The notes: generated by a model not told the origin, from the sequence alone. Shown: positions 8,700-17,227, counted from the first letter of the stretch. The stretch: 64,000 bases of DNA from Phycisphaerae bacterium (GCA_016794925.1 JAEUIW010000018.1:1-64000), one strand, 5' to 3'. A program made the numbers and translations.

Positions 8700-9050
8700 T
8701 CAGCCCGTCGCGAGCCTGAGGCGGACCGAGTTCAACGCGGCGGGAGCCCGCCGGATAATTTTCATCTGGCCGCCGGCGCGCAGGAAGCGGTCAAGCTTGA
8801 AGAGTCGCCCTGAATCGGCCACGGCGACGGTCAGCACGCCCCGCGAGACGCCGACCAGTCGGCAGCCGTCGGCAAGCTCGGGCGGCACGACCTCGGTCCA
8901 GATGCGGGCCAGCCCGCCCAGCTCGCGCCCGGCGCGTCGGAAGCCGCGGGCCTGTCGCGCCATGGCTTCGCCAAGGGACAGGTCGGGCGCGGGCGTCCGG
9001 CGCCAACGCCTGAGATCCTCGAGCAATCGCGCATCCGACGGCCTGGCCAT
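8700..9050 (-). CDS. DciA/DUF721-family protein (candidate replicative helicase loader)
   Basis: 116 residues, soluble. The centre (LARIWTEVVPPELADGCRLVGVSRGVLTVAVADSG begins and ends this block) matches the DUF721 layout: W-x-x-[VI]-V-x-x-x-[LI]-A, then G-V-L-T-V-x-V-x-[SD]-[SG]. The family includes DciA, the ancestral bacterial protein that helps load the DnaB helicase at the origin. It is short but within the normal range. It lies 7 bp from the convergent dockerin gene and directly before (in minus-strand order) the SpoIIE-type phosphatase, separated by a G-rich tract. Family assignment is by motif reading; whether it acts as DciA here is inferred. Edges are clear: ATG at 9050. Confidence 0.75.
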   Translation of the reverse strand: MARPSDARLLEDLRRWRRTPAPDLSLGEAMARQARGFRRAGRELGGLARIWTEVVPPELADGCRLVGVSRGVLTVAVADSGRLFKLDRFLRAGGQMKIIRRAPAALNSVRLRLATG

Positions 9051-9072
9051 CGGGCCAGCGTAGCAGGGGCTT

Positions 9073-9112
9073 CGGCGGGGGGGGTGGGGAGCGGGGTGGG
9101 GGGCGGGGAGCG
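9073..9112 (+). repeat. G-rich tract, possible G-quadruplex
   Basis: Runs of 4 to 8 G separated by one to three bases lie in the 72-bp gap between two minus-strand genes. Because the genes are on the minus strand the G-rich strand is the template and the RNA would be C-rich. Similar tracts lie at 59613-59660 and, in the complementary sense, 50199-50226. Confidence 0.5.
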
Positions 9113-9122
9113 CGCGGCGGCG

Positions 9123-10862
9123 TCAGCGGTTGACCTTGAGCACCGCGACGGTCACGTCATCGCCCTTGAGGTTGACCCCGCTGAACTGGCGGAGCTCCCA
9201 GAAGATGTGCTCGATGACGTTGGCGGCGTTGCAGGTGGAGTCGCGTTCGAAGAGTTCGATGAGGATCCGGATGAGGTTGGATTTGCCGAACTTGCGACCC
9301 TCGAAGCTGCGCGCGTCGGTGAGGCCGTCGGTGTAGGCGACCAGCACGTCGCCCGGGCGGAGGTCGAATCCGCCGACCTGGTACCGCTGCGAGGGGTCGA
9401 TTCCCAGCGCCATGCCGCCGGCGGGCAGCTCGTCGACGTCCGCGGCGGTGGGGGGGCGGTGCTCGGGCACGCGCACGATCAGCGGCGGGTCGTGCCCGGC
9501 GCCGCAATAGGTGAGGCGGAGCGTGCGGGGGTCGGCGGCGCCCATCCAGAGGGTGGCGAACTCGTGGTCCTGGGTGTCGCGGGCCACGGCGCGGTTGACG
9601 CGGCTGACGACTTCATCGAGGCTGAGGCCCTCGAGCGCGTAGGCGCGCAGGTACGCCCGGATGGCGGACATGAGCAGGGCCGCGGGCACGCCCTTGCCCA
9701 CCACGTCGCCGACCACGGCGCCCAGGGTGCGGGTGCCCGCTTCGGCGCTGCCCAGTTCGAGGAAGTCGTAGTAGTCGCCGCCGAGCTCGAAGGACGGCCG
9801 GTAGCGGGCCGCCACGTCGAAGGGGGGCACGTCGGGCACGGTGCGGGGGAGCATGCGTCGCTGCACCTGCGCGGCGACGGCGACCTGGCGCTGGATGGCC
9901 TTGTCCTCCTCGCGCAGGACCCGGAGGCGCGCGTGCGCCAGGGCCGCCGCGGCCTGCTCGGCGATCGAGCGCAGCAGCCCGCCCTCGGCCTCGCTGAAGA
10001 GGCGCGGGGAGCGGGAATAGAGCCGGATGATTCCCAGCGGGCGACCCTGGAAGAGCATGCCGGCGATGAGGAGGCTGCGCACGCCCTCGGACTCGGCGCG
10101 GGCGTGCTCGACGATCCGGGCGTCGGTGCGCACGTCGGCGATGAACACCACGCGTCCCTCGAGCGCGGACTTGCGCAGGCTGCCGTCGCCGGTGAGGGGC
10201 CGGCTCTCGGCGAGCCAGGCGGGGCTGAGGTTGCGGCTGGCCTTGTACACGGGCGCATCGGTTTCGCCCTCGAAGACGGCGATGGACCCCGCGTCCACCT
10301 TCAGCACTTCGATGGCCAGGTCCAGCGCCGTGCGGAGCACATGGTCGATCTCGTCGGCCCGGACCAGCATGGAGCTGAGGCGGAAGAGCGCATCGAGCTC
10401 GTGCACGCGCTCGCGGAGGCTGAGCTGCCCCTCGACGGCCTCGCACACGGTCTTGCTCAGCAACCCCAGCGTGCGGCCCAGCGCGGCGCGCTGCGGCGAT
10501 CCCTCGGCGGCCCAGGGCGCGTGCAGCACCAGTTCGCCGATCACGCCCGCGCTGGTGGAGAGGCGTGCCACCAGGGGGCGCTGATCGAGCGGCTCGCGGA
10601 ACCCGGCCACGAGGGCCGCGTGCTCGGCCGCCCTTCGTTCGGGCGTCACGCGCCACGGTCGCGGGCCCTCGTCCGCGGGCATGATCGCGCTGCCGCCCAG
10701 GTCGCGCAGGTAGATCCCCGCCCCGGTGACGCGGCACATCTCCTCGCAGAGGCGCGCCACCGAACCGTCGGTCAGGAATTCCGTGATCGACAGCCCGGCG
10801 TCGGCGCGGGCGTGGCCCGGCTCGATCACCAGCGGGTCGCGCGGGGTGAGCACGCTCTTCAC
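9123..10862 (-). CDS. PocR/GAF-sensor PP2C-type (SpoIIE/RsbU) phosphatase
   Basis: 579 residues from a GTG start. The N-terminal region (about 20-130) resembles the PocR sensory domain (CRVTGAGIYLRDLGG). A GAF domain follows (about 165-315), then a helical linker, then a SpoIIE-type PP2C domain (about 355-579) with FELGGDYYDF, GDVVGKGVPAALLM, YCGAGHDPP, YTDGLTDA and the metal-binding GDDVTV near the end. Such enzymes dephosphorylate anti-sigma-antagonist proteins in partner-switching pathways; no such antagonist is encoded nearby. The GTG (10862-10860) overlaps the TGA of the gene upstream, so translation is probably coupled; a start at 10940 would lie inside that gene. Cytoplasmic. Confidence 0.88.
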   Translation of the reverse strand: MKSVLTPRDPLVIEPGHARADAGLSITEFLTDGSVARLCEEMCRVTGAGIYLRDLGGSAIMPADEGPRPWRVTPERRAAEHAALVAGFREPLDQRPLVARLSTSAGVIGELVLHAPWAAEGSPQRAALGRTLGLLSKTVCEAVEGQLSLRERVHELDALFRLSSMLVRADEIDHVLRTALDLAIEVLKVDAGSIAVFEGETDAPVYKASRNLSPAWLAESRPLTGDGSLRKSALEGRVVFIADVRTDARIVEHARAESEGVRSLLIAGMLFQGRPLGIIRLYSRSPRLFSEAEGGLLRSIAEQAAAALAHARLRVLREEDKAIQRQVAVAAQVQRRMLPRTVPDVPPFDVAARYRPSFELGGDYYDFLELGSAEAGTRTLGAVVGDVVGKGVPAALLMSAIRAYLRAYALEGLSLDEVVSRVNRAVARDTQDHEFATLWMGAADPRTLRLTYCGAGHDPPLIVRVPEHRPPTAADVDELPAGGMALGIDPSQRYQVGGFDLRPGDVLVAYTDGLTDARSFEGRKFGKSNLIRILIELFERDSTCNAANVIEHIFWELRQFSGVNLKGDDVTVAVLKVNR

Positions 10863-12622
10863 TTCTGGCCGCCGCGATCTTCCGGGCCGGAGGGAGTCTG
10901 GGATTCGGGCTGCGCGGGCTCGCCCTCTTCGGTGAGCCACACCACGCTCACCATCGCGGCCAGGGTGGAGCGGCCCGGGTCGCCCGGGTTCGTGCGGGTG
11001 TTGAGCTGGTCGAGGCCCTCGCGGACGGTCTCGCGGTCGCGCGTCTGGAATCCGAGGTACGCCAGCAGCAGCGCGGCGTCTTCCGCGACGGACGCGTTGT
11101 TCTCCCCCAGGCGGTCGCGGAGCGTCTGCTTGAGCACCGCCACCCGCTCGGCCGAGGGCAGGAGCGTCGCGGTGTACCGGGTCGAGACCAGTTCCGGGTT
11201 CTCGGTGAGCAGTGCGCGCAGGCCCGAGGCCGCGCTCACGACCAGGCCCGCGCCGGTCTGCGCGTGGACGCGGCCGACGCGGGCCATGACGTCGCCACGG
11301 CTGGCCGCCAGCGCCCGGGAGAATCGGTCGTCCGCGTCGTAGTACCGGCCCGCCGCCAGGAAGTTCTGCCCGGCGGCCATCGCGTCCTTGTAGCCCTTCG
11401 CGTTCAGGGCCCGGGGCTCCACCAGCGATTCGACCCGCGAGCCCATGCGCCGCAGCGCCGCGGCGACTTTGGGGTCGAGCGTCACCTTCCCGGATTCGTC
11501 CAGACGGACCGTCCCGTCCATCTGGTCGGGGGTCGGCTCGGCCACTCCCTCGTTGGTCTTCAGCTCTTCCTCTTTCCGCCTGGCCCGTTCGGCGGCGGCC
11601 TGCTCGATGGCGCGTCGAAGGTCCACGTCATCGCCGCGCAGGCTGCGGCGCAGCCCGTCCAGTTCGGCCCGCCACGCGGGCACGGGCGCGTCCTTGCCGT
11701 CCTTGGGCGCGGCATCGGAGCCCCGCCCGTCCTTGCCGCCGTCCTTGCGGCCAGCTTCCTTGCCGCCGACGCCCAACCCGTCCACGGCGTCGCGGAAACG
11801 GTCCAGCACGCCCTGGTGCGGCGAGGCGAGGTTTTCCTGCCGGGTGTCCACCTGCTCGACGGCCGAGTTCTCGACACGCGATCCTTCGCCCGGCTCGCCG
11901 GTCGCGGGCCGATCCGCGCGGCGGTCGCGCGGGTTCGCGCGCCCGTCGGTCTTGCTCCCCGAGCCGATGCCGGATTCGTAGCGATCGAGCGGGATGTCGT
12001 TGGAGAGACGCGAGGCCTCCGACATGGGCAGGGTCACCACGCCGCGCAAGGGCGAGGCTTCCACCGCCAGTTCCTGCCCGGACTTGTCGACGCGACGGCC
12101 CACGTAAGTGGCCCAGTTGCGCGCGGCGGCGACGTCGTTGAGCGTTCCCAGCGGGCTCTCGGACACCGTGGCCGCGGAGCGACCGCCGCCGAATCGGGTC
12201 GATGCTCCGAGGTCGAGCGAGCCCCGCGCGCGCGGGCGGAATTCGGCGACCGGATCGAGCGCGCGTGATTGCGGCGCGAACACGCCGCCGCCCGAGCTGG
12301 AGTCGCGCCGGAACGAGAACAGGTCGTTGGCGCCCAGCGACCCGCGGAACTCGTCCGCGGCGGTGTAGCCCAGGTTGCCGCGGAAGGACCGCCCCGCGCG
12401 GGCGTTTCCGGTGACGACGGCGTTGGCCTCGCGGATGTCGGCCAGGGGATCCCGGACCGCGTTGTTGGCGCCGCCGGAGCCGCGCTGCGGGTTGCGGTCC
12501 AGGGCGCGGCCCGAGCCGAGCGCATCCTGCGCACGGGCCAACCCGCCCGCGATGGAGAGCGTCATTCCGGCGGTCAGCAGCAACCCTGTAAGCGGGCTCA
12601 CGCGATGGATCGGCAGTGACAT
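10859..12622 (-). CDS. Secreted protein with TPR-like C-terminus, unknown function
   Basis: 587 residues. MSLPIHRVSPLTGLLLTAG begins a signal peptide ending near ARAQ. A long low-complexity, Arg/Gly/Asp-rich region follows (about 40-330), then a helical segment with coiled-coil character (ERARRKEEELK), then a TPR-like helical region (about 400-580; AGQNFLAAGRYYDADDRFSRAL is typical of a TPR helix pair). Start 12622 has GGAGGT eight bases upstream and sits 22 nt downstream of a strong promoter's likely start site. It overlaps by 4 bp (GTGA) with the phosphatase gene and is presumably co-transcribed with it. Not recognised as a named family; it may be a periplasmic scaffold. Confidence 0.78.
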   Translation of the reverse strand: MSLPIHRVSPLTGLLLTAGMTLSIAGGLARAQDALGSGRALDRNPQRGSGGANNAVRDPLADIREANAVVTGNARAGRSFRGNLGYTAADEFRGSLGANDLFSFRRDSSSGGGVFAPQSRALDPVAEFRPRARGSLDLGASTRFGGGRSAATVSESPLGTLNDVAAARNWATYVGRRVDKSGQELAVEASPLRGVVTLPMSEASRLSNDIPLDRYESGIGSGSKTDGRANPRDRRADRPATGEPGEGSRVENSAVEQVDTRQENLASPHQGVLDRFRDAVDGLGVGGKEAGRKDGGKDGRGSDAAPKDGKDAPVPAWRAELDGLRRSLRGDDVDLRRAIEQAAAERARRKEEELKTNEGVAEPTPDQMDGTVRLDESGKVTLDPKVAAALRRMGSRVESLVEPRALNAKGYKDAMAAGQNFLAAGRYYDADDRFSRALAASRGDVMARVGRVHAQTGAGLVVSAASGLRALLTENPELVSTRYTATLLPSAERVAVLKQTLRDRLGENNASVAEDAALLLAYLGFQTRDRETVREGLDQLNTRTNPGDPGRSTLAAMVSVVWLTEEGEPAQPESQTPSGPEDRGGQK

Positions 12623-12650
12623 GATGCGACCTCCGGATTGGTGCCAGACG

Positions 12651-12679
12651 AATATACCGAACAAAATCCGATTTGTCAA
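12651..12679 (-). promoter_or_regulatory. Strong sigma-70-type promoter for the secreted TPR/phosphatase operon
   Basis: Read on the minus strand: TTGACA (12679-12674), a 17-base spacer, then TATATT (12656-12651). This is a consensus -35 and a near-consensus -10 at ideal spacing. The predicted start is near 12644, giving a leader of about 22 nt with GGAGGT before ATG 12622. An inverted repeat GTCAAG (12675-12680) / CTTGAC (12688-12693) overlaps the -35 and could be an operator. Confidence 0.75.
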
Positions 12680-12738
12680 GCGAATCTCTTGACGAATCTA
12701 TACGTTCGGCGATCGACCAGTAGCCCATCCGGCGCACA

Positions 12739-12761
12739 GAAAAATATCCCCAATAATGGGG
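12739..12761 (-). terminator. Intrinsic terminator of the sigma/anti-sigma operon
   Basis: On the minus strand CCCCA-TTAT-TGGGG (12761-12748) forms a 5-bp GC-rich hairpin followed by ATATTTTTC. It lies 54 nt after the anti-sigma gene's stop codon and before the next promoter, which is the expected place. Confidence 0.6.
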
Positions 12762-12814
12762 TAATTTCGCATAATTCCATCATCGACAATGTGATCCGAG
12801 CGAGCCGGGACGGG

Positions 12815-13771
12815 TCATCCTGCCTGATTGAGGGATTTACGGAGGGTGTCGCAGGCTTCGGCATTCCCTGAAACAAGGTAAAAGATAAGACCTTCGGATC
12901 GCCAGACAAATATGGTGCCTCGGGGATTGGGATGTGGACCCGTGGACGCGGGCGGCGTCGTGGCGCGCCAGCCCGCGCCGATGGAGTAGACGACGCCGGA
13001 GCGCATCTCGAGGTGGCCAAGGTCCTTCTGGACAAACAGGCTGACCTTGGAGGAGGCGGGACGGTCGGCCGGTCCGGTGTCCGGTTTCGGGGCGAACATC
13101 AGGTGGACGCTGGCGCCGGGACCGGGGACGTGACAGGGGCCCGCGCCCAGAAATTCGAAGCCGGCGCGCTCCATCTCGGCGACCCCCAAGGGGCGGCCGA
13201 CGAGCGATTCGATCTGCGCGGGAACATCCGCGGCGGGGCCGATCTTGAGCTTGCGCTGCAGGGCTTCGGGGCTGCCGGCGCAACGCTCGTGCTCACCGGA
13301 GACGAAGTCCGCGGCCTTGCTCCAGGCGGCGACGCCGAGGTCGGCCGTGATCACGGGCAGGCCGTCGCGGGCGACCGAGCCCGGGCCCGAGCGGGAGGCG
13401 AGATAGCCAAGGCCGGCGACCAGGGCGATGGCGGCGGCGACCCGGAGGGCGATTCCCAGCGTGCGGACGCGGGGACGCGGCGCGTGATCCGTGAGCAACA
13501 TCGTGGGCGCGACGGGGGCGTGCGGATCGGCGGGCGACGCGTGTACCCGGGCGAGGACGCGATCGCGGAGGCCGGCGGGGGCAAGGGTCTCGCCGGCGCG
13601 CATGGCGCGGCCGACGGCCCCGCGGAGTTGCTGCTCGAAGCGGAGGCGCGCGCGATCGTCCGGGTGCGCGCGGAGGTGCTCCTCGAGGCGGGCCTGGCCT
13701 TCGGGGGACAGTTCACCGTCGGCGCCGGCGCGGAGAAGAACGGAAGTGGGAAGCTCGTGTTCACGCATCAT
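12815..13771 (-). CDS. Membrane anti-sigma factor
   Basis: 318 residues. Residues 1-60 (LLRAGADGELSPEGQARLEEHL) resemble the cytosolic anti-sigma domain of ECF regulators, but the usual zinc ligands (H-x3-C-x2-C) are absent: EEHLRAHPDDRARL has His but no Cys. One transmembrane helix (about residues 103-125) is followed by an extracytoplasmic C-terminal domain of about 190 residues with a few Cys. The ATG at 13771 overlaps the TGA of the sigma gene (ATGA), and a second ATG follows at 13768; either may be used. It is co-transcribed with, and most likely inhibits, the sigma factor next to it. The signal sensed is unknown. Confidence 0.8.
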   Translation of the reverse strand: MMREHELPTSVLLRAGADGELSPEGQARLEEHLRAHPDDRARLRFEQQLRGAVGRAMRAGETLAPAGLRDRVLARVHASPADPHAPVAPTMLLTDHAPRPRVRTLGIALRVAAAIALVAGLGYLASRSGPGSVARDGLPVITADLGVAAWSKAADFVSGEHERCAGSPEALQRKLKIGPAADVPAQIESLVGRPLGVAEMERAGFEFLGAGPCHVPGPGASVHLMFAPKPDTGPADRPASSKVSLFVQKDLGHLEMRSGVVYSIGAGWRATTPPASTGPHPNPRGTIFVWRSEGLIFYLVSGNAEACDTLRKSLNQAG

Positions 13772-14379
13772 GCACCTGCCATTCCCTCTGTTTCTCGGAC
13801 GCCGAGGTTTGCGGTCACGCCGCTCTTTTCCAGCGCCGCGGCGAGGGTGGCGCGGGCGCGGTGGAGGCGGCTCATGACGGTGCCGATGGGCACGCCGACG
13901 ATCTGGGCGATCTGGCGGTATTTCATGCCCTCGACGCCCCACATGAGCAGCACCTCGCGGTATTCGGGGCGCAGGTCCTCGACGGCGCGCTTGAGCCCCC
14001 CGTCGACCTGCTCCCAGTCGAACGCGGCGAGGTCCCATGCGGGCGGTTCGCGGTCGTGATCGGGGGGGTCAGGGTCGGGGAGGCGTTCGTCGGCCTCGCC
14101 GAGCAGGTCGGGCGTGCGGCGCTGCTTGCGGAGGCGCGAGTAGAACGTGTTGTGCGTGATGGTGAAGAGCCAGGCGCGCATGCCCTCGCCGGAGCGCGCG
14201 GCGTCCTCGGCGGCGGCGCGATCCTCGAAGGTCTGCCAGGTCTGGGTCTTGAGGGCGCGCAGGTAGACGTCCTGGACGAGGTCCTCGGCGTCGCCGGAAT
14301 TTCGGGTGAGGTGCATGGCCATGCGATAGACCGCGTCCATCTGATCGACGGCGAGGCGCTCGAATTCGGTGCGCTGCAT
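13768..14379 (-). CDS. ECF-type RNA polymerase sigma factor
   Basis: 203 residues. Region 2 (FERLAVDQMDAVYRMAMHL, GDAEDLVQDVYLRAL, RAWLFTITHNTFYSRLRK) is followed by an acidic, Pro-rich linker (DERLPDPDPPDHDREPP). Region 4 has the helix-turn-helix (YREVLLMWGVEGMKYRQIA, then VPIGTVMSRLHRARATL). This is the standard two-domain ECF layout. The start MQRTEFERLA at 14379 was chosen over an upstream in-frame start at 14499 because the extra N-terminal residues are low complexity and GGAAGGAAGGG lies upstream. Coupled by 4 bp to its anti-sigma factor, so the pair forms a regulatory unit responding to an envelope signal. Confidence 0.93.
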   Translation of the reverse strand: MQRTEFERLAVDQMDAVYRMAMHLTRNSGDAEDLVQDVYLRALKTQTWQTFEDRAAAEDAARSGEGMRAWLFTITHNTFYSRLRKQRRTPDLLGEADERLPDPDPPDHDREPPAWDLAAFDWEQVDGGLKRAVEDLRPEYREVLLMWGVEGMKYRQIAQIVGVPIGTVMSRLHRARATLAAALEKSGVTANLGVRETEGMAGA

Positions 14380-14606
14380 CGGCCGGCCCTTCCTTCCGCG
14401 CCCTGCCCACACGCCGGGCCCCGCCGCGCTTCCGCCGCCCGTGTTGCGAGCGGCGCCGGGCCCCGCGAGCCTGTTCCTTTCTCCCTCGGGATCGGGCAAC
14501 GCCCGGGGAGCGCGGGTTATTCCCGCGGCGGCAGGGTACGGTCACGATGGGTCGGGTGCGGGCCGGAGTTCGGGCCCCGCCCGGGTCCCCATACACTCTG
14601 CCACCC

Positions 14607-16208
14607 ATGTCGAAGTGTTATCTGACGACGCCGATCTACTACGTCAACGACCGCCCGCACATCGGGCACTGCTACACGACCACGGTCGGGGACGTGGCGG
14701 CGCGGTACCAGCGGCTGTTCGGCCGGGAGGTGTTCTTCCTGACCGGGACGGACGAGCACGCGGAGAAGGTGGTCACGGCGGCGCAGGAGCACGGGTTGAC
14801 GCCGGCGCAGTGGGCGGACCGCAACGCGGCGGAGTTCCGGGCGGCCTTCGCGTTGCTGAACATCTCGAACGACGATTTCATCCGGACCAGCCAGGCGCGG
14901 CACATCGAGCGGGTGCTGCGGTACATCGCCAAGCTGCAGGAGCACGGCGACGTGTACCAGGGTGACTACACGGGGTGGTACGACACGTCGCAGGACGAGT
15001 ACCTGACCGAGACGGTGGCCAAGGAGAGCGGGTTCAACTCGCCGGTGACGGGCCGGCCGCTGGTGAAGCGGACGGAGAAGAACTATTTCTTCAAGCTCTC
15101 GGCGTACCAGGACCGGCTGCGGAAGCACATCGCGGACAACCCGGATTTCATCATGCCCGAGGCGCGGCGGAACGAGGTGATCGGGCGGCTGGACGCGGAG
15201 GAGGGCCTGCGCGACATCCCGATCTCGCGCGCGTCGGGCGGCGGAGTTGGGGGTTGGGGGATCCCGATGCCGGCGGACCCGGGCCACCGCATCTACGTGT
15301 GGATCGACGCGCTGTTCAACTACCTGTCGGTGGTGGACACGGAGAACCGGCGCGAGTTCTGGCCGCCCTCGGCGCATTTCCTGGCCAAGGACATCCTGTG
15401 GTTCCACGCGGTGGTGTGGCCGTGCATGCTGATGGCGCTGGGCGAGCCGCTGCCGCGGTCGGTGTACGCGCACGCGTACTGGGTGCGTGACGGCCGGAAG
15501 ATGAGCAAGTCGCTGGGGAATTTTGTGGACCTGGACGTGATCCGGGGGTACGTGGCGCGGTACTCGCGGGACGCGTTCCGTTACTTCCTGATCACGCACG
15601 GTCCGCTGGGCTCGACGGACGCGGACTTCGCGCACGCGAAGTTCGTCGAGGTGTACAACTCGGAGCTGGCCAACGGCATCGGCAACGCCACGAGCCGGGT
15701 CGCGAACATGATCGCGAAGTACTTCGACGGCCGGGTGCCGGACCCGGCGGGGGTGGAGCGGCACCGCGAGCACGACTGGCCTTCGATCTGCCGCGCCGCG
15801 GTGGAGGCGGCGATCGCGCGGGCGGACTCGTTCGATCTGCGGGGCGCGGTGGATCAGGCGGTGGGGCTGGTGCGGCGCGTGGACGGGTACATCAACCTGA
15901 CCGAGCCATTCAAGCTGGCCAAGACGATCGAGAAGAATCCCGCGGCCAAGGGGGAGCTCGCGGCGATCCTGTACCACTGCGCGGAGGCGCTGCGGGTCGC
16001 GTCGCTGCTGTTCGCGCCGGTGATTCCTGACGCGATGGGAACGCTGTGGAAACGGTGGGGCTTGGCCGCGCCCGACCCGGCGTCGGGCGACACGTTGGCG
16101 CGACTGGCCGCGTGGGGGGGTCTGAAGCCGGGCACGGCGATCGACAAGGGGGAGGCGGGGCTGTTCATGCGTGCCGACCCGGCCGAGGCGGCGCCCGGCC
16201 CGGCCTGA
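14607..16208 (+). CDS. metG: Methionyl-tRNA synthetase
   Basis: 533 residues. Charges tRNA-Met in the cytoplasm. The Rossmann-fold catalytic core is clear: PIYYVNDRPHIGHCYT contains the HIGH motif (about residues 18-21) and GRKMSKSLGN the KMSKS loop (about 297-301). YVWIDALFNYLS and DILWFHAVVWP are typical of MetRS. The anticodon-binding helical domain follows (about 390-510). There is no C-terminal EMAP/tRNA-binding domain, so it is a short form. A Gly-rich insert (RASGGGVGGWGIP, about 211-223) enlarges the loop before the conserved WGIP. Start 14607 begins directly at the family N-terminus; an earlier in-frame start at 14547 adds only low-complexity residues. Convergent with the phosphatase gene. 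Confidence 0.96.
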   Translation: MSKCYLTTPIYYVNDRPHIGHCYTTTVGDVAARYQRLFGREVFFLTGTDEHAEKVVTAAQEHGLTPAQWADRNAAEFRAAFALLNISNDDFIRTSQARHIERVLRYIAKLQEHGDVYQGDYTGWYDTSQDEYLTETVAKESGFNSPVTGRPLVKRTEKNYFFKLSAYQDRLRKHIADNPDFIMPEARRNEVIGRLDAEEGLRDIPISRASGGGVGGWGIPMPADPGHRIYVWIDALFNYLSVVDTENRREFWPPSAHFLAKDILWFHAVVWPCMLMALGEPLPRSVYAHAYWVRDGRKMSKSLGNFVDLDVIRGYVARYSRDAFRYFLITHGPLGSTDADFAHAKFVEVYNSELANGIGNATSRVANMIAKYFDGRVPDPAGVERHREHDWPSICRAAVEAAIARADSFDLRGAVDQAVGLVRRVDGYINLTEPFKLAKTIEKNPAAKGELAAILYHCAEALRVASLLFAPVIPDAMGTLWKRWGLAAPDPASGDTLARLAAWGGLKPGTAIDKGEAGLFMRADPAEAAPGPA

Positions 16209-16219
16209 GCGGGACGGCG

Positions 16220-17227
16220 TCAGGTTCCGAGCAGCTCGATCTGCCTGAGGGTTCGGCGGTGGAGTTCCGGCGGGGCCGCGACGATGCCCCAGTTTCGGTC
16301 CAGCCCTCGGCCCGCGCCGAAGTCCAGGGGCACGCCGCGGGCGTCGCTGACGGCGCAACCCGCCTCGCTCACCAGGAGGGCGCCGGGGGCGTGGTCCCAG
16401 ATCCGTTCGTGGTACCCCGGGCGGGAGGGGAACCGGAGGTACGTGTCGGCCTGCCCGCGCGCCACCACGGCGTACTTGCACTGGCTGTCGATCATCACGG
16501 GCGGGCCTTCGGGGCCGAGAGCTGCGAGCACCCGGGCGGCGCGCGAGTGGTCGCCGTGGGCTCGTTCGACGCTGCGGGTCGTGCGGACGCTGCGGACCAC
16601 CTCGGTGTCTCGTCGCGGGAGGCGGCGGCGGGGGCCGTTCGGGTCGAGGCCGCTGATCTCCCACGCGCCGCCGTCGCGCACCGCAAGGTACAGGGAGCCG
16701 GTCCGCTCGTCGCCGCGGATGGGCGCGGCGGGATCCGCGGGTAGGCGGGGGCAGCCCAGCACGCCGACGGCGGGTCGGCCGCGCTCGATGTAGGCGAGGC
16801 AGACGCAGAACTGCTCGCCCCGGAGGAAGCCCTTGGTGCCGTCGATGGGGTCGAGCGTCCAGAAGCCCTGGTCGCGGGGTTCTCCCATGCCGGTCTCGAT
16901 GGAGCGGAGGAGAGAATCGGCGTCGGCCTCGGGCCAGGCGTGGCGCACGGCTTCGACCGCTTGGGCGACGTGGGCGGCGTGCTCGGGGCGGCGCAAGTGC
17001 TCGGCGGACTCTTCGCCCACCAGCGTGATCGGCCCGAGTTGCGCGGTGAGGGAGCGCGCAACCAGCGCCTGGGCGGCGTAGTCGCCGACGGTGACCGGGG
17101 ATTCATCGTCCTTGGTCATGCCGCGACGATCGGCCTGGGACATGCGATCCTGGATGGCGCGCACGGCGAGCGAGGCTTCGGCCACGGCGAGGAGTGCGGC
17201 CTGTGCGAGCGTGGTGTTTTCGGGCAA
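16220..17227 (-). CDS. Inositol-monophosphatase/CysQ-family phosphatase
   Basis: 335 residues from a TTG start. Metal-dependent phosphatase of the IMPase/BPNT superfamily: EES (VGEESAE), the signature WTLDPIDGTKGFLRGE (D-P-I-D-G-T) near residue 140, and the C-terminal ERIWDHAPGALLVSEAGC element. The GTKGF and HERIWDH variants resemble 3'(2'),5'-bisphosphate nucleotidases (CysQ/HAL2), which recycle PAP in sulfate assimilation; inositol-phosphate activity cannot be ruled out. The start is TTG at 17227, preceded by AGGAG at 8 bases; another in-frame TTG at 17309-17311 lacks this. Cytoplasmic, single gene, divergent from the large lipoprotein gene. Confidence 0.85.
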   Translation of the reverse strand: MPENTTLAQAALLAVAEASLAVRAIQDRMSQADRRGMTKDDESPVTVGDYAAQALVARSLTAQLGPITLVGEESAEHLRRPEHAAHVAQAVEAVRHAWPEADADSLLRSIETGMGEPRDQGFWTLDPIDGTKGFLRGEQFCVCLAYIERGRPAVGVLGCPRLPADPAAPIRGDERTGSLYLAVRDGGAWEISGLDPNGPRRRLPRRDTEVVRSVRTTRSVERAHGDHSRAARVLAALGPEGPPVMIDSQCKYAVVARGQADTYLRFPSRPGYHERIWDHAPGALLVSEAGCAVSDARGVPLDFGAGRGLDRNWGIVAAPPELHRRTLRQIELLGT

